NCBI GenBank assembly: GCA_002281775.1
Contig: NCGY01000004.1
Coordinates: 186,001 to 250,000 of the forward strand
Reading direction: 5' to 3'
Length of the DNA: 64,000 nucleotides
Origin: Hydrogenophilales bacterium 16-64-46
Lineage (GTDB): Bacteria; Pseudomonadota; Gammaproteobacteria; Burkholderiales; Thiobacillaceae
Positions 16,364 to 24,846 of this stretch are shown here, one piece after another. Under the pieces are notes generated by a model. The model did no database searches. It was not told where the DNA came from and was given only the letters and a program-made list of their open reading frames with translations. Position 1 is the stretch's first letter, and every line of letters starts with the position of its first letter. The position numbers and the translations under genes are program-made.

Positions 16364-17394
16364 GTCGCGGAGAGCGGTGCCAGCAGTTTGCGCACCGGGG
16401 CGGGCAGGGCCGCGTCGAGCACGTCTGCGAGTGGCAGCCATACGTGGCCGGGCGGGGTGGTGGTGCGCGGCGCGAGGTGCAGACGCATCGGCTGAATGGT
16501 CAGACGGAAATGGGTAAAGCCGTGTATCAGGGGCGGCAGTGCGTGTTGCGCCTCCACGTCATACCCCCAACGCTGCTGGCAATGCAGGCTGCAATCGGCC
16601 GCGGCGTCGAGTTCGGGCAGGCTCCACAGACCGCCCCAGATGCCGCGTGCCGGGCGCTTTTCCAGCAGCAGTTCGCCGCGGTCGAGCAGCAGCAGCATCT
16701 GCGTCTGCCGTTCCGGCAGGACTTTTTTCGGACGTGGTGTGGGTAGGGTGTGGGTGCGGTTTTCTGTATGGGCGACGCAGTCGGCGGCGACCGGGCAGTG
16801 CGCACAGTCGGGCTGGGTACGGGTGCAGACCATTGCGCCGAGATCCATCATGCCTTGGGTGTAGGACTCGATGTCCTTGGCCGGCAGGCGCGATTCCGCG
16901 CACTGCCAGAGATCATTTTCAACGCGTTTGTCGCCGGGCCAGCCGGCGATGCCGGCATGACGGGCCAGTACGCGTTTGACGTTGCCGTCGAGGATCGCGC
17001 AACGCTCGCCGCAGGCCAGCGCGGCGACGGCAGCGGCCGTGGAGCGGCCGATGCCGGGCAGCTGCATCAGCCCGGCGGCGGTCGGCGGGAAGCGGCCTGC
17101 GTGCGCGGCGACGATGCGCTGTGCGGCCGCATGCAGGTTGCGCGCGCGGCTGTAGTAGCCCAGTCCGCTCCACAGCGCCAGCACCTCGTCTTCGGCTGCG
17201 CCGGCGAGGCAGTTCACATCGGGAAAGCGGGCAAGAAAACGCTCGTAGTAGCCGACGACCGTGGCGACCTGGGTCTGCTGCAACATGATTTCCGACAGCC
17301 AGATACGGTAGGTATCGCGCGTCTGCTGCCAAGGCAGGCTGTGGCGGCCGTGCAGGTGTTGCCAGTCGACGATGCGGGCGGCAAAGGGTTTCAC
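16360..17394 (-). CDS. mutY: A/G-specific adenine DNA glycosylase
   Basis: A 344-residue DNA repair enzyme that removes adenine mispaired with 8-oxoguanine. It shows MLQQTQVATVVGYYERF, the helix-hairpin-helix LPGIGRSTAAAVAALACG with the catalytic Asp region following, and the 4Fe-4S cluster loop C-x6-C-x2-C-x5-C (CTRTQPDCAHCPVAADC). A C-terminal Nudix-like recognition domain (about 225-340) is present. It is full length. The gene lies 78 bases after the DUF1631 gene, and its stop overlaps the next start by 4 bases, so it is in an unusual operon with envelope and signalling genes. Confidence 0.95.
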   Translation of the reverse strand: MKPFAARIVDWQHLHGRHSLPWQQTRDTYRIWLSEIMLQQTQVATVVGYYERFLARFPDVNCLAGAAEDEVLALWSGLGYYSRARNLHAAAQRIVAAHAGRFPPTAAGLMQLPGIGRSTAAAVAALACGERCAILDGNVKRVLARHAGIAGWPGDKRVENDLWQCAESRLPAKDIESYTQGMMDLGAMVCTRTQPDCAHCPVAADCVAHTENRTHTLPTPRPKKVLPERQTQMLLLLDRGELLLEKRPARGIWGGLWSLPELDAAADCSLHCQQRWGYDVEAQHALPPLIHGFTHFRLTIQPMRLHLAPRTTTPPGHVWLPLADVLDAALPAPVRKLLAPLSAT

Positions 17395-17472
17395 GTCGCG
17401 AGGGTAGCATCCTTCGCGGCATGCGGATATGACCTCGCGTCAGACTCGCACGGGCAGGCTACTACCCGGGGT

Positions 17473-19737
17473 TCAGGCGTGCCCCAGTTTCTGCCGGAAC
17501 AGGTTCATCAGCTTGCCGAACGCCGATTCGGTGATCGACTTGCGTTCGACCAGCACCGCTTCGCCGCGCCGGAGTTTGTCGGCCAGGCGCGCAAGACTGA
17601 TGGAAAAGCTGTTCATGCCGTCCTGGTCGGAAAACAGGTAGGTGTTGCGCACCCCGCCGATCCAGCCGAGCCGGGCCCAGCGGAAGGTGCCGTCGTCGTA
17701 GTGGAATTCGACCCAGTCGCCCTTCGCCAGCGCGCGGGCACGCAGCATGAAATCGTCCTCGAATTCCGCTACCTCGGGTTCAGCCTGGGGTTCGGCGGCG
17801 GCGACCACTTCGGCCACGCGGGTCTCTTCGACGGCGTCGGCTTCGGCGCGCTCGGCCTCGATGACAGCCATTTCCTCGGCAGCGATTTCCGGCAGCGGCA
17901 CGGGCTCGGCGCTGGGGCGCACCGCGTTGGCGTGCAGGATGACCAGACTGGCAAAAAAGCGGTCGGCGAGCTTCTGCGACATCTCGATTTCGCCGACGCC
18001 ATCGCGCAGGCGTTTCAGCAGGCCGGGCAGGATACGCACCAGCATCAGGCGCGCGTCCATGTCGGCCTTGGTCTGCACGCTCCACACCAGTTCACGCATG
18101 GTTTCGACGTGGCTGTTGAAATGCGCGCCCTGGTCGCCCTCCTCGATGTAGTCGCGGGTGAGCAGCTTGGCCCAGTCACGGCGCAGGAACTCCCGCACCG
18201 ATTCCGGCACTTCGTCGTTGAGCGCGCGGTTGATGAAATCGTGGACCACCACGGGCGCGATTTCGGCGCGTTCGGCACGGCGGATGACGTCGATGTCCTC
18301 GCGCAAGCTGACGGCAGCGACTTCCTCGATCTGGCTGTCGAGCTGGCTGTGCATGGCTTCGAGTTCTTCGGCCGCTTCGGCGAACAGGGCGATGTCCTGC
18401 TCGAAATTGTCCAGCACTCTGCCGACCACGCCGGAGATGGCTTCCAGCCGGGCATTGCCGGTCTCGGTATCGGGCAGGTGCACCGCCAGGCTGGCGACGG
18501 CATCGAGCATGCGGCGCACCGGATGGTGCGGCTGCGAGAAAAAAGCACGGTCGAGCATGGCCGCCTTGAGTACGGGAATCTGCAGGCGGGCGATCTGCGC
18601 CTTCAGCCGGTCGGGCAGGGCGGTTTCCTCGAACACCACGTCGAACAGCATCGCCACGGCGTCGACCAGTACGGCGTCGAGCGGGCTCGCAGACTGCATC
18701 ACCGGACTTTGCTGCAGCACGCGCAGGACGTTGCGCACGGCCGAGGCCTCGATCATGGGCAGTTCGAAATGGCCACCGTCGGGCAGGGCGAGTCCGCCCG
18801 TCTGCAACTGGCTGATTGAATCGAGCAGGCTGACCCGGCCGCTTGCGCCCGACATCCCGGCATACCCGGGTACGGCGTAACCTCCTCCGCCGGTTCCGCC
18901 GGATGCCGTCATGCCGCCGGCCATCTGCTCGAACAGGCGGAACATGTCGTTGCCGGGCTGGCCGCCGCCCGTCTGTGGGCCTTGGGTCAGGCCACCAGCC
19001 GGCGCGCTCTGGCCGGTGATGCGCTGCTTGGCACCCACTTTAAGGTCCGGCAGCACGCCGTGTTCGGCCAGATGCTTGTTGATGCCCTGATAGATGGCGG
19101 CAAGCTCGGTGGTCAGTACGAGATCGAACTGGTTCAGTAGCACGATACGGATGTTCTGTTCCACATCCATGCGGCCTATGCCTTCGAGCATGCTGTCGCA
19201 GAGGGCGCGCGGCCCCAGGGGATTGTCGTTTTCAGCAAGATCACTGCGGCCGAGCAGGTGGCCGATGCGAGCATCCAGCGCCACCAGTTCCTCGGCGCAG
19301 TTGTAGCGCAGCCGGGACGTGGCCTTGTCGACCGCGAGGGTCAGTTCGAAATCCTGGTCGCCGATGAGCGACAGCGAAAGCTCGCCCGGCTCGCTCCTGG
19401 CAGCTTTGTCGCGCAGGCCGGTGGCCCCCTGGAACGACTGGCAGTATGCGTCCTTGCAGGCGGCGAGCAGTTCGTTGGCGCGCTTGTTGAGGATGCCCTG
19501 CGCGCCGTAGTAGGTGTTGCGGGTGTCGAGCAGGGGCGAACGGTCGGCCATGGCAAGGAGAGTGTTCTCCATCGCCTCGATGCGGTGGGTGAGCGCGCGG
19601 GTCACGCCTTCAATCAGTTGGTCACGGCAGGCGTGCAGCCGGGCCAGCGTTTCGGCCGAGGCCTGGGCGCGGCGGTTGCGTTCGAACTGGTTGAGGTTAA
19701 CGACGACGGAAGTATTGTCAGGCATGTCTGGCTCCAT
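17473..19737 (-). CDS. DUF1631 family protein (paralogue A), downstream of a c-di-GMP riboswitch
   Basis: A 754-residue cytoplasmic protein of the DUF1631 family. The N-terminal part is mostly helical, the middle has a Gly-rich linker (about residues 330-365), and a long helical segment follows. The C-terminus has a small beta domain beginning KGDWVEFHYDDGTFRWARLGWIGG. That domain recalls the PilZ barrel in appearance, but I see no RxxxR motif. Start ATG at 19737 has GAGGTGA upstream and sits right after a GC-rich hairpin and the riboswitch. A second paralogue lies just upstream. Function is not established; the leader strongly suggests c-di-GMP control and the promoter suggests motility. Confidence 0.85.
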   Translation of the reverse strand: MEPDMPDNTSVVVNLNQFERNRRAQASAETLARLHACRDQLIEGVTRALTHRIEAMENTLLAMADRSPLLDTRNTYYGAQGILNKRANELLAACKDAYCQSFQGATGLRDKAARSEPGELSLSLIGDQDFELTLAVDKATSRLRYNCAEELVALDARIGHLLGRSDLAENDNPLGPRALCDSMLEGIGRMDVEQNIRIVLLNQFDLVLTTELAAIYQGINKHLAEHGVLPDLKVGAKQRITGQSAPAGGLTQGPQTGGGQPGNDMFRLFEQMAGGMTASGGTGGGGYAVPGYAGMSGASGRVSLLDSISQLQTGGLALPDGGHFELPMIEASAVRNVLRVLQQSPVMQSASPLDAVLVDAVAMLFDVVFEETALPDRLKAQIARLQIPVLKAAMLDRAFFSQPHHPVRRMLDAVASLAVHLPDTETGNARLEAISGVVGRVLDNFEQDIALFAEAAEELEAMHSQLDSQIEEVAAVSLREDIDVIRRAERAEIAPVVVHDFINRALNDEVPESVREFLRRDWAKLLTRDYIEEGDQGAHFNSHVETMRELVWSVQTKADMDARLMLVRILPGLLKRLRDGVGEIEMSQKLADRFFASLVILHANAVRPSAEPVPLPEIAAEEMAVIEAERAEADAVEETRVAEVVAAAEPQAEPEVAEFEDDFMLRARALAKGDWVEFHYDDGTFRWARLGWIGGVRNTYLFSDQDGMNSFSISLARLADKLRRGEAVLVERKSITESAFGKLMNLFRQKLGHA

Positions 19738-19803
19738 GGGGTCACCTCGCGGGTTCCGCGCGGTTGGCCGACTGGAATAGGGAGACGATGCTGATCGAAG
19801 ATG

Positions 19804-19890
19804 ACCGGCGGTCCCGCTGTCTCGCTGTTGGACGAGACCGGAAACTTTGCGTCCCCGCCTCGCGACGGGTTTGCCCTGTTCGGTGTCGGC
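19804..19890 (-). promoter_or_regulatory. Class I cyclic-di-GMP riboswitch (GEMM-I)
   Basis: Read on the minus strand, the conserved core is CAGGGCAAACC. It is followed by a 6-bp stem closed by a GCGA (GNRA) tetraloop at 19860-19863, then GGGACGCAAAG, a CCGG segment, a second stem GTCTCG/CGAGAC, and AGCGGG. This matches the order and bases of the GEMM-I aptamer, including the tetraloop and its receptor side. The outer closing stem is not cleanly visible. Between the aptamer and the DUF1631 start is a hairpin CGCGG-AAC-CCGCG directly before the GAGGTGA ribosome site, so control of translation is plausible. Confidence 0.9.
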
Positions 19891-19929
19891 AGAGGATCCG
19901 GATTCCGGATACACAACCGCTCAACTGAA

Positions 19930-19956
19930 CTATCGGTATTCTCGGGGGAAACTTTA
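19930..19956 (-). promoter_or_regulatory. Sigma-28 (FliA) type promoter
   Basis: On the minus strand TAAAGTTT (19956-19949), an 11-base spacer and ACCGATAG (19937-19930) closely match the flagellar sigma factor consensus TAAAGTTT-N11-GCCGATAA: all 8 bases of the -35 and 6 of 8 of the -10. The expected transcript starts about 30-35 bases before the riboswitch core and reads into DUF1631 paralogue A. Confidence 0.8.
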
Positions 19957-19980
19957 GGATTTTTTCGATCCGCCGTCGAA

Positions 19981-22116
19981 TCAGCGGGTTTGCAGCTGTT
20001 CGCGAAGGCGCAGCATGGCTTTTCGGGTAAGTGACTGCTCGGGTACCGTGGCTTGTCCTGCCCGGATCGCCTCGGCGAGCCGGAGGGTGTCGAGCGAAAA
20101 GCGGGTTTCCCCGTCGCTGTCGCAGAACAGCAGGTAGCCCTGTACGCCCACCCAGGCGACGCGGGCGGTCTCCAGACCTTCGTACGGCGGGGAAAAGTCT
20201 ACCCAGTCGCCTTCCCGGAGCGCGTCGGCCTGTTGCTGGGTGGTATCCGGGGGTGTCATCGCGCCCGCTCGTCTGGCTGGCCCTTCCGGGCTGATCAGGG
20301 CGATGGAGGACGGTTCGAAATGGCTGACCGGGGTTTCGTGATGGCCGACTTCGGGCCGTATCCAGCATTCCTGCGTCGCGGTAATGGCAGCAAAAAACTC
20401 ACGTAGCTGGCCAGGCTCGGCGTGTTGCGACAGGAGCCCGTTACGCAGGGCGCTGTTGATTTTCGGCAGGGTTTGCAGGCGTTTTTCGCGCGTGGCCTCG
20501 TCGGCAGGAGCCTGCAGGCTGAGGAAGAGATTCAGCAGGGTGCTGCTGGCTTCGCGCCAGGCCGGGCCTTCGCCGGATTCTTCCACATAGAGCGCTGCCA
20601 TGTAGGGTATCCAGGCCCGTTCGAGCTGGCGCAGAACCGAGGTTGGAGCGGGGTGGCGGGCAGTGAGGTCCTGAAGGGTTTCCAGCGCAAGCAGAGTCCC
20701 CAGTTCCTGGCGCTCGACCTGCTCCAGGCGGGCGACGTCAGCCGACATGGCCACGTCGGCGCGGGCGTTTTCCGCATCGAGCCAGGCGTTCAGGTGGGTG
20801 AGGGCGTCGGCAAAGGCCTGGGTTTGCCGGGCCGGTTGGTGGGCAATGGCGTTGCAGACCGTTTCCACTTCCGCGAGCGCGGGCGGATGCGCGTGATGCG
20901 TTTCCGGAAAGCGTCGGGAAAACAGGCCCAGCAAATCCAGGGTGCGGCGGGCCGGATGGCTGTCGTCACTGAAAAAATCCGGTGTGGCGAGGGCCACACG
21001 CAGCACGGGAATCTGCATGCGGGCGATGGCCGATTTGTAGGACGAGGAAACATCGGTGTCAGCGAGGATGAATTCGAACAGGCAGGCCACCGCGTCCAGC
21101 ATCGCCAGGTCGAAATGGGCCGCATCGGTGGCCTGGGCGTGTGTCTGAAGTTGGCGCAACACCAGAACCGGCGCGCCTGAGGCATCGACCGTGCTGGCGG
21201 GAGGGGTGATCTGCCAGTGGTCCAGGCTTTCCAGAAAGCTGCCTGGTGTAGGCACCATGACCACGCCGGGCGAGCCCGTGGCAAGCGAAAACCCGGGTGG
21301 GACATGGGTCGCAGCCTGGGCCGGATGGCCGGAATCGCAGGTAGGGTCGCCAGGGAGGGAAATGCCGCGCTGCGCCGCGGGCAAGACACCGGATTCGGCG
21401 GCGCGCTGAATGTGCGCCAGCACGTCCGACCCCGCTGACGCCGACGACTCCGGACAGCGATCCGCTGCGCGGAGGGGGCGGGATTCGCGCGCGGCAATCC
21501 CCCGGGATTCGAGGAACTGTGCCAGCGAGACATAGGTGTGGCGCAAGCTGTCCTGCAGCGGGCGCGTGGCTTGCTGCAACAGCAGGGTGCCGCTTCGTGC
21601 TTCCAGCCCGAGATCGTCCAGTGCATCCGACAGGGCTCTGACGATTGCAGGCGGGCTGTAATGCGCGAGCGTCCCGGCATACTGCCTGTCCAGCAGTCCC
21701 ATCATGCGTGCCAGGAAAGGCTGCATGTCAGGGAACAGTGCGTCGGTCAGGCGCAGGCCTGACTTGTTCACCGTCAGCTGGCGCTCGAGTGTCGCGTCGT
21801 CAAGCAGGCTGAGCTCGCCGGACGAGTCGGCGCTGGGTTCGATGGCGGCCGTTTCCGGGTCCCGGGCCAGATGCGAGCGATAACGCGCCGCGAACGCGTC
21901 CGAAAGCTGGTCGGGGTGCACGGCAAGCCAGTCTGTGCAGTCCTGGCCCGCAGCCAGCAGGGAAGGGCCCGGTTCACTCGCCAGTGCGCGCTGGATGCCG
22001 TCGTGTATAGCAGGGCGATTGCGCTGAAAAAAGTTTTCCAGCGCTTGGACCAGTCGGGTATCGACCTCGGTACGCAGGTCGCCGGATGGCGGGATGGGGG
22101 GAGTCGGGGCGTTCAT
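19981..22116 (-). CDS. DUF1631 family protein (paralogue B)
   Basis: A 711-residue cytoplasmic protein related to the downstream DUF1631 gene. Both share an N-terminal helical region with a SGELSLLDDATLE / PGELSLSLIGDQDFE block and the C-terminal small domain (REGDWVDFSPPYEGLETARVAWVG here). The middle is more diverged and rich in Ala and Pro. No enzymatic motif is seen. ATG at 22116 is preferred over the TTG two codons earlier; no clear Shine-Dalgarno is present. It lies downstream of tRNA-Gly and upstream of the sigma-28 promoter/riboswitch. Its function is unknown. Confidence 0.8.
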   Translation of the reverse strand: MNAPTPPIPPSGDLRTEVDTRLVQALENFFQRNRPAIHDGIQRALASEPGPSLLAAGQDCTDWLAVHPDQLSDAFAARYRSHLARDPETAAIEPSADSSGELSLLDDATLERQLTVNKSGLRLTDALFPDMQPFLARMMGLLDRQYAGTLAHYSPPAIVRALSDALDDLGLEARSGTLLLQQATRPLQDSLRHTYVSLAQFLESRGIAARESRPLRAADRCPESSASAGSDVLAHIQRAAESGVLPAAQRGISLPGDPTCDSGHPAQAATHVPPGFSLATGSPGVVMVPTPGSFLESLDHWQITPPASTVDASGAPVLVLRQLQTHAQATDAAHFDLAMLDAVACLFEFILADTDVSSSYKSAIARMQIPVLRVALATPDFFSDDSHPARRTLDLLGLFSRRFPETHHAHPPALAEVETVCNAIAHQPARQTQAFADALTHLNAWLDAENARADVAMSADVARLEQVERQELGTLLALETLQDLTARHPAPTSVLRQLERAWIPYMAALYVEESGEGPAWREASSTLLNLFLSLQAPADEATREKRLQTLPKINSALRNGLLSQHAEPGQLREFFAAITATQECWIRPEVGHHETPVSHFEPSSIALISPEGPARRAGAMTPPDTTQQQADALREGDWVDFSPPYEGLETARVAWVGVQGYLLFCDSDGETRFSLDTLRLAEAIRAGQATVPEQSLTRKAMLRLREQLQTR

Positions 22117-22160
22117 GACCAATGCAACTATCGGCCGGATTGCCCGAAAATTGAGGGCGG

Positions 22161-22234
22161 TGGAGCGGGCGAAGGGAATCGAACCCTCCTCATGAGCTTG
22201 GGAAGCTCAGGTAATGCCACTATACGACGCCCGC
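22161..22234 (-). tRNA. tRNA-Gly (anticodon CCC)
   Basis: On the minus strand a 7-bp acceptor stem GCGGGCG/CGCCCGC (22234-22228 with 22171-22165) closes a full cloverleaf. The anticodon arm is GAGCT-TCCCAA-AGCTC type with loop TTCCCAA, giving CCC. The T arm carries GGTTCGATTCC. The discriminator T and an encoded CCA (22163-22161) complete a 74-base gene. Confidence 0.95.
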
Positions 22235-22285
22235 GCGGTAGAATCGGCATCATACAGAAACAGTCCGGCGGTCCGCAAAATCCCC

Positions 22286-22489
22286 ATGATCGAATTGCTC
22301 GTCAACGGCGAAGCTCGCGCCTTTCCCGCCCCGCTGACACTGGGCCAGCTGGTCGAAACGCTCGACCTTGCCGGCAAGCGTATCGCCATCGAAAGAAACG
22401 GCGAGATCGTGCCGCGCAGCCAGCATGGCGAGACACAACTGACTGACGGCGACCGCCTCGAAATCGTGGTCGCCGTCGGCGGCGGCTGA
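22286..22489 (+). CDS. thiS: Sulfur carrier protein ThiS
   Basis: A 67-residue ubiquitin-like protein that carries the thiocarboxylate sulfur for the thiazole part of thiamine. It begins [13 protein letters not shown] and ends in the required Gly-Gly (VVAVGGG). It has the LxxLVETL helix and NGEIVPRS loop of the family. The thiG gene follows 55 bases later, its direct partner. No TPP riboswitch can fit in the short space after the divergent tRNA. Confidence 0.93.
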   Translation: MIELLVNGEARAFPAPLTLGQLVETLDLAGKRIAIERNGEIVPRSQHGETQLTDGDRLEIVVAVGGG

Positions 22490-22544
22490 GCCGCATCGTT
22501 TCGTTCCGTCTACCGTTCACCGCTTACCGTTTACGCCTACCCAT

Positions 22545-23333
22545 ATGGAACCTCTCCTCATCGCCGGTCAGTCCTATTCTTCCCGTCTGCTCGTCGGCAC
22601 AGGCAAGTACAAGGATTTCGACGAAACCCGCCGCGCGGTCGAAGCCTCGGGTGCCGAGATCGTCACCGTCGCCATCCGCCGCACCAATATCGGCCAGGAC
22701 GCCAGCCAGCCGAGTCTCCTCGACGCGCTGCCGCCGTCGCAATACACCTATCTGCCCAACACCGCGGGCTGCTATACGGCCGACGATGCGATCCGCACGC
22801 TGCGGCTGGCGCGCGAACTGCTCGACGGCCACAGCCTCGTCAAGCTGGAAGTGCTGGGCGACCCCGCTTCGCTCTACCCCAACGTCGCCGAGACGATCCG
22901 CGCAGCCGAGGTGCTGGTGAAGGACGGCTTCCAGGTCATGGTCTACACCTCGGACGACCCGATCGCGGCAAAGCAGCTCGAAGACATCGGCTGCGTCGCG
23001 GTGATGCCGCTCGCCAGCCTGATCGGCTCGGGCATGGGCATTCTCAACCCCTGGAATCTGCAGATCATCATCGATCGCCTCTCCGTGCCGGTGATCGTCG
23101 ACGCCGGCGTCGGCACCGCGAGCGATGCGACCATCGCAATGGAGCTCGGCTGCGACGCGGTGCTGATGAACACTGCGATCGCCGGCGCCGGCGACCCGGT
23201 GCTGATGGCGTCGGCGATGAAAAAGGCGGTCGAGGCCGGGCGCGAGGCCTTCCTCGCCGGGCGCATGCCGAAAAAGATCTATCAGGCGAGCCCCAGCTCG
23301 CCGACGGCCGGCCTCATCACCCCGGGCAAGTAA
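22545..23333 (+). CDS. thiG: Thiazole synthase
   Basis: A 262-residue TIM-barrel enzyme that condenses deoxyxylulose phosphate, dehydroglycine and the ThiS thiocarboxylate into the thiamine thiazole. The Schiff-base lysine is K100 in [10 protein letters not shown]. Other signatures are [28 protein letters not shown] and [14 protein letters not shown], with the phosphate loop [11 protein letters not shown]. It is full length and directly after thiS. The other thiamine genes are not in this window. Confidence 0.96.
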   Translation: MEPLLIAGQSYSSRLLVGTGKYKDFDETRRAVEASGAEIVTVAIRRTNIGQDASQPSLLDALPPSQYTYLPNTAGCYTADDAIRTLRLARELLDGHSLVKLEVLGDPASLYPNVAETIRAAEVLVKDGFQVMVYTSDDPIAAKQLEDIGCVAVMPLASLIGSGMGILNPWNLQIIIDRLSVPVIVDAGVGTASDATIAMELGCDAVLMNTAIAGAGDPVLMASAMKKAVEAGREAFLAGRMPKKIYQASPSSPTAGLITPGK

Positions 23334-23336
23334 GCC

Positions 23337-24038
23337 ATGAGCGAGGACACCGGCGCGCATCCGCGCATCCGTTCCTACGTGCTGCGCGCCGGCCGCGTCG
23401 GCTCGGGGCAGGCGCGCGCGCTGGCGGAGGTCGGGCCGCGCTGTCTGTTGCCCTTTCAGCCACAGGTTCTCGATCTCGATGCCGTGTTCGGGCGTGTCGC
23501 TTCTGAATCCAGCCCGGTGCCGCATGTACTGGAAATCGGTTTCGGCATGGGCGAAGGTCTGGCGGAAACCGCCACCGCGCATCCGGATACCGACTTTCTT
23601 GGCGTCGAAGTCCATACACCCGGGGTCGGTGCGCTCCTGAAACAGATCGGTGAACGCGGCTTGACCAACGTGCGCGTGATCCAGCATGACGCCGTCGAGG
23701 TGCTGGAACGCATGATCGCGCCGGACAGCCTCGCCGGGGTGCGCGTTTTCTTCCCCGATCCCTGGCACAAGAAGCGCCACCACAAGCGCCGCCTGATCCA
23801 GCCGCCGCTGGTTGCGCTCCTGGCGAGCCGGCTCGCGCCGGGTGGGTTCATGCACCTGGCCACCGACTGGCAGGACTACGCCGAGCAGATGCTCGCCGTG
23901 TTGTCGGCCGAGCCGCTGCTCGCCAATACCGGCACCGACTTCGTACCGCGCCCCGACACCCGCCCGCTCACCAAGTTCGAGCAGCGCGGCATCCGGCTGG
24001 GCCACGGCGTGTGGGACCTGGTTTTCCGCCGCGTGTGA
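23337..24038 (+). CDS. trmB: tRNA (guanine-N7-)-methyltransferase
   Basis: A 233-residue SAM-dependent enzyme that methylates G46 in the tRNA variable loop. It shows the SAM-binding block [26 protein letters not shown], and the family signature [16 protein letters not shown], followed by [14 protein letters not shown]. The start is 3 bases after the thiG stop, so it is in the same transcript. The N-terminal [14 protein letters not shown] is normal for the family. Confidence 0.95.
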   Translation: MSEDTGAHPRIRSYVLRAGRVGSGQARALAEVGPRCLLPFQPQVLDLDAVFGRVASESSPVPHVLEIGFGMGEGLAETATAHPDTDFLGVEVHTPGVGALLKQIGERGLTNVRVIQHDAVEVLERMIAPDSLAGVRVFFPDPWHKKRHHKRRLIQPPLVALLASRLAPGGFMHLATDWQDYAEQMLAVLSAEPLLANTGTDFVPRPDTRPLTKFEQRGIRLGHGVWDLVFRRV

Positions 24039-24072
24039 CGGCTTGCCATGCCGGGCGGCTATGATGCACGGC

Positions 24073-24708
24073 ATGGATATCCTCGCACTCGCCCAGTCGG
24101 CGTTCGCGCTCTTCGCCATCGTCGACCCGGTCGGCGTCATCCCCCTCTTCCTGCTGGCGACGCGCGGTTACTCGCTGGCGCAGAGCCGCGCGGCGGCGCG
24201 GCTGGCGGCGATCACGGTGTTTGTCGTGCTGCTTCTGTCCGCTTACGGTGGGCAGATCATCCTCGATTTCTTTGGCATCCGGCTCGCCGCGTTCTCGGTC
24301 GCGGGCGGCTTGCTGCTGCTGTTGCTGGCGCTGTCGATGGTGCAGGCGCACGTCAGCCCGCAGCGGCAGACCCAGGAAGAGGCCGTCGAAGCGGAAGAGA
24401 AAGATGCCGTGGGCGTGGTACCACTGGGCGTGCCCCTGCTGGCGGGCCCCGGCGCGATCACGCACATGATCGTGGCGGCGGGCGCGGCGCGTGGAGAACC
24501 TGTGCAACAGGCGGCGCTGCTGATCCCGGTCGCGCTGGTGGCGCTGTCGGTGTGGCTGTCGTTCAGGGCTGCGCCTGCCATCGAAAGACGCCTCGGCCGC
24601 ACCGGCATCCACGTCGTCACGCGCCTGATGGGCCTCATCATCGCGGCTATTTCCATTGAGATGATCGCCAGCGGTCTGGGGCAGTTGTTCCCCGGCTTGC
24701 TGGGCTGA
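24073..24708 (+). CDS. MarC family integral membrane protein
   Basis: A 211-residue inner-membrane protein with six predicted helices. The family signatures are FALFAIVDPVGVIPLFL in helix 1 and VPLGVPLLAGPGAIT in the middle. The transported substrate is unknown, and the name MarC does not imply antibiotic resistance. ATG at 24073 gives the usual family N-terminus (MDILALAQSA); in-frame ATGs at 24061 and 24064 are alternatives. It is 34 bases after trmB. Confidence 0.88.
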   Translation: MDILALAQSAFALFAIVDPVGVIPLFLLATRGYSLAQSRAAARLAAITVFVVLLLSAYGGQIILDFFGIRLAAFSVAGGLLLLLLALSMVQAHVSPQRQTQEEAVEAEEKDAVGVVPLGVPLLAGPGAITHMIVAAGAARGEPVQQAALLIPVALVALSVWLSFRAAPAIERRLGRTGIHVVTRLMGLIIAAISIEMIASGLGQLFPGLLG

Positions 24709-24788
24709 AGGGGTGCGCGGCGCACTGCTACGGGGCGGCGGCGGCGAAACAATCCAGACATTCCCGCGTCGTATCGTGCGTAGACATC

Positions 24789-24804
24789 TGGCACGATTGA
24801 TGCG
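24789..24804 (+). promoter_or_regulatory. Possible sigma-54 type promoter before gnd
   Basis: TGGCAC-N5-ATGCG keeps the invariant GG-N10-GC of sigma-54 promoters, about 45 bases before the gnd start. The -12 half is imperfect and no upstream activator site was recognised, so it may be coincidental. Confidence 0.35.
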
Positions 24805-24846
24805 CCATTGAACGATCCGGCAGATTTGAACCGACAGGAGACAGGC

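Noticed and set aside
19738..19914. Longer N-terminus of DUF1631 paralogue A reading through the riboswitch
   Set aside because: The extension starts from a non-conserved codon inside the aptamer region and lacks a ribosome site; ATG at 19737 has GAGGTGA.
22235..22285. TPP riboswitch upstream of thiS
   Set aside because: Only about 50 bases separate the tRNA and thiS, too short for the aptamer, and no THI-box motif is seen.
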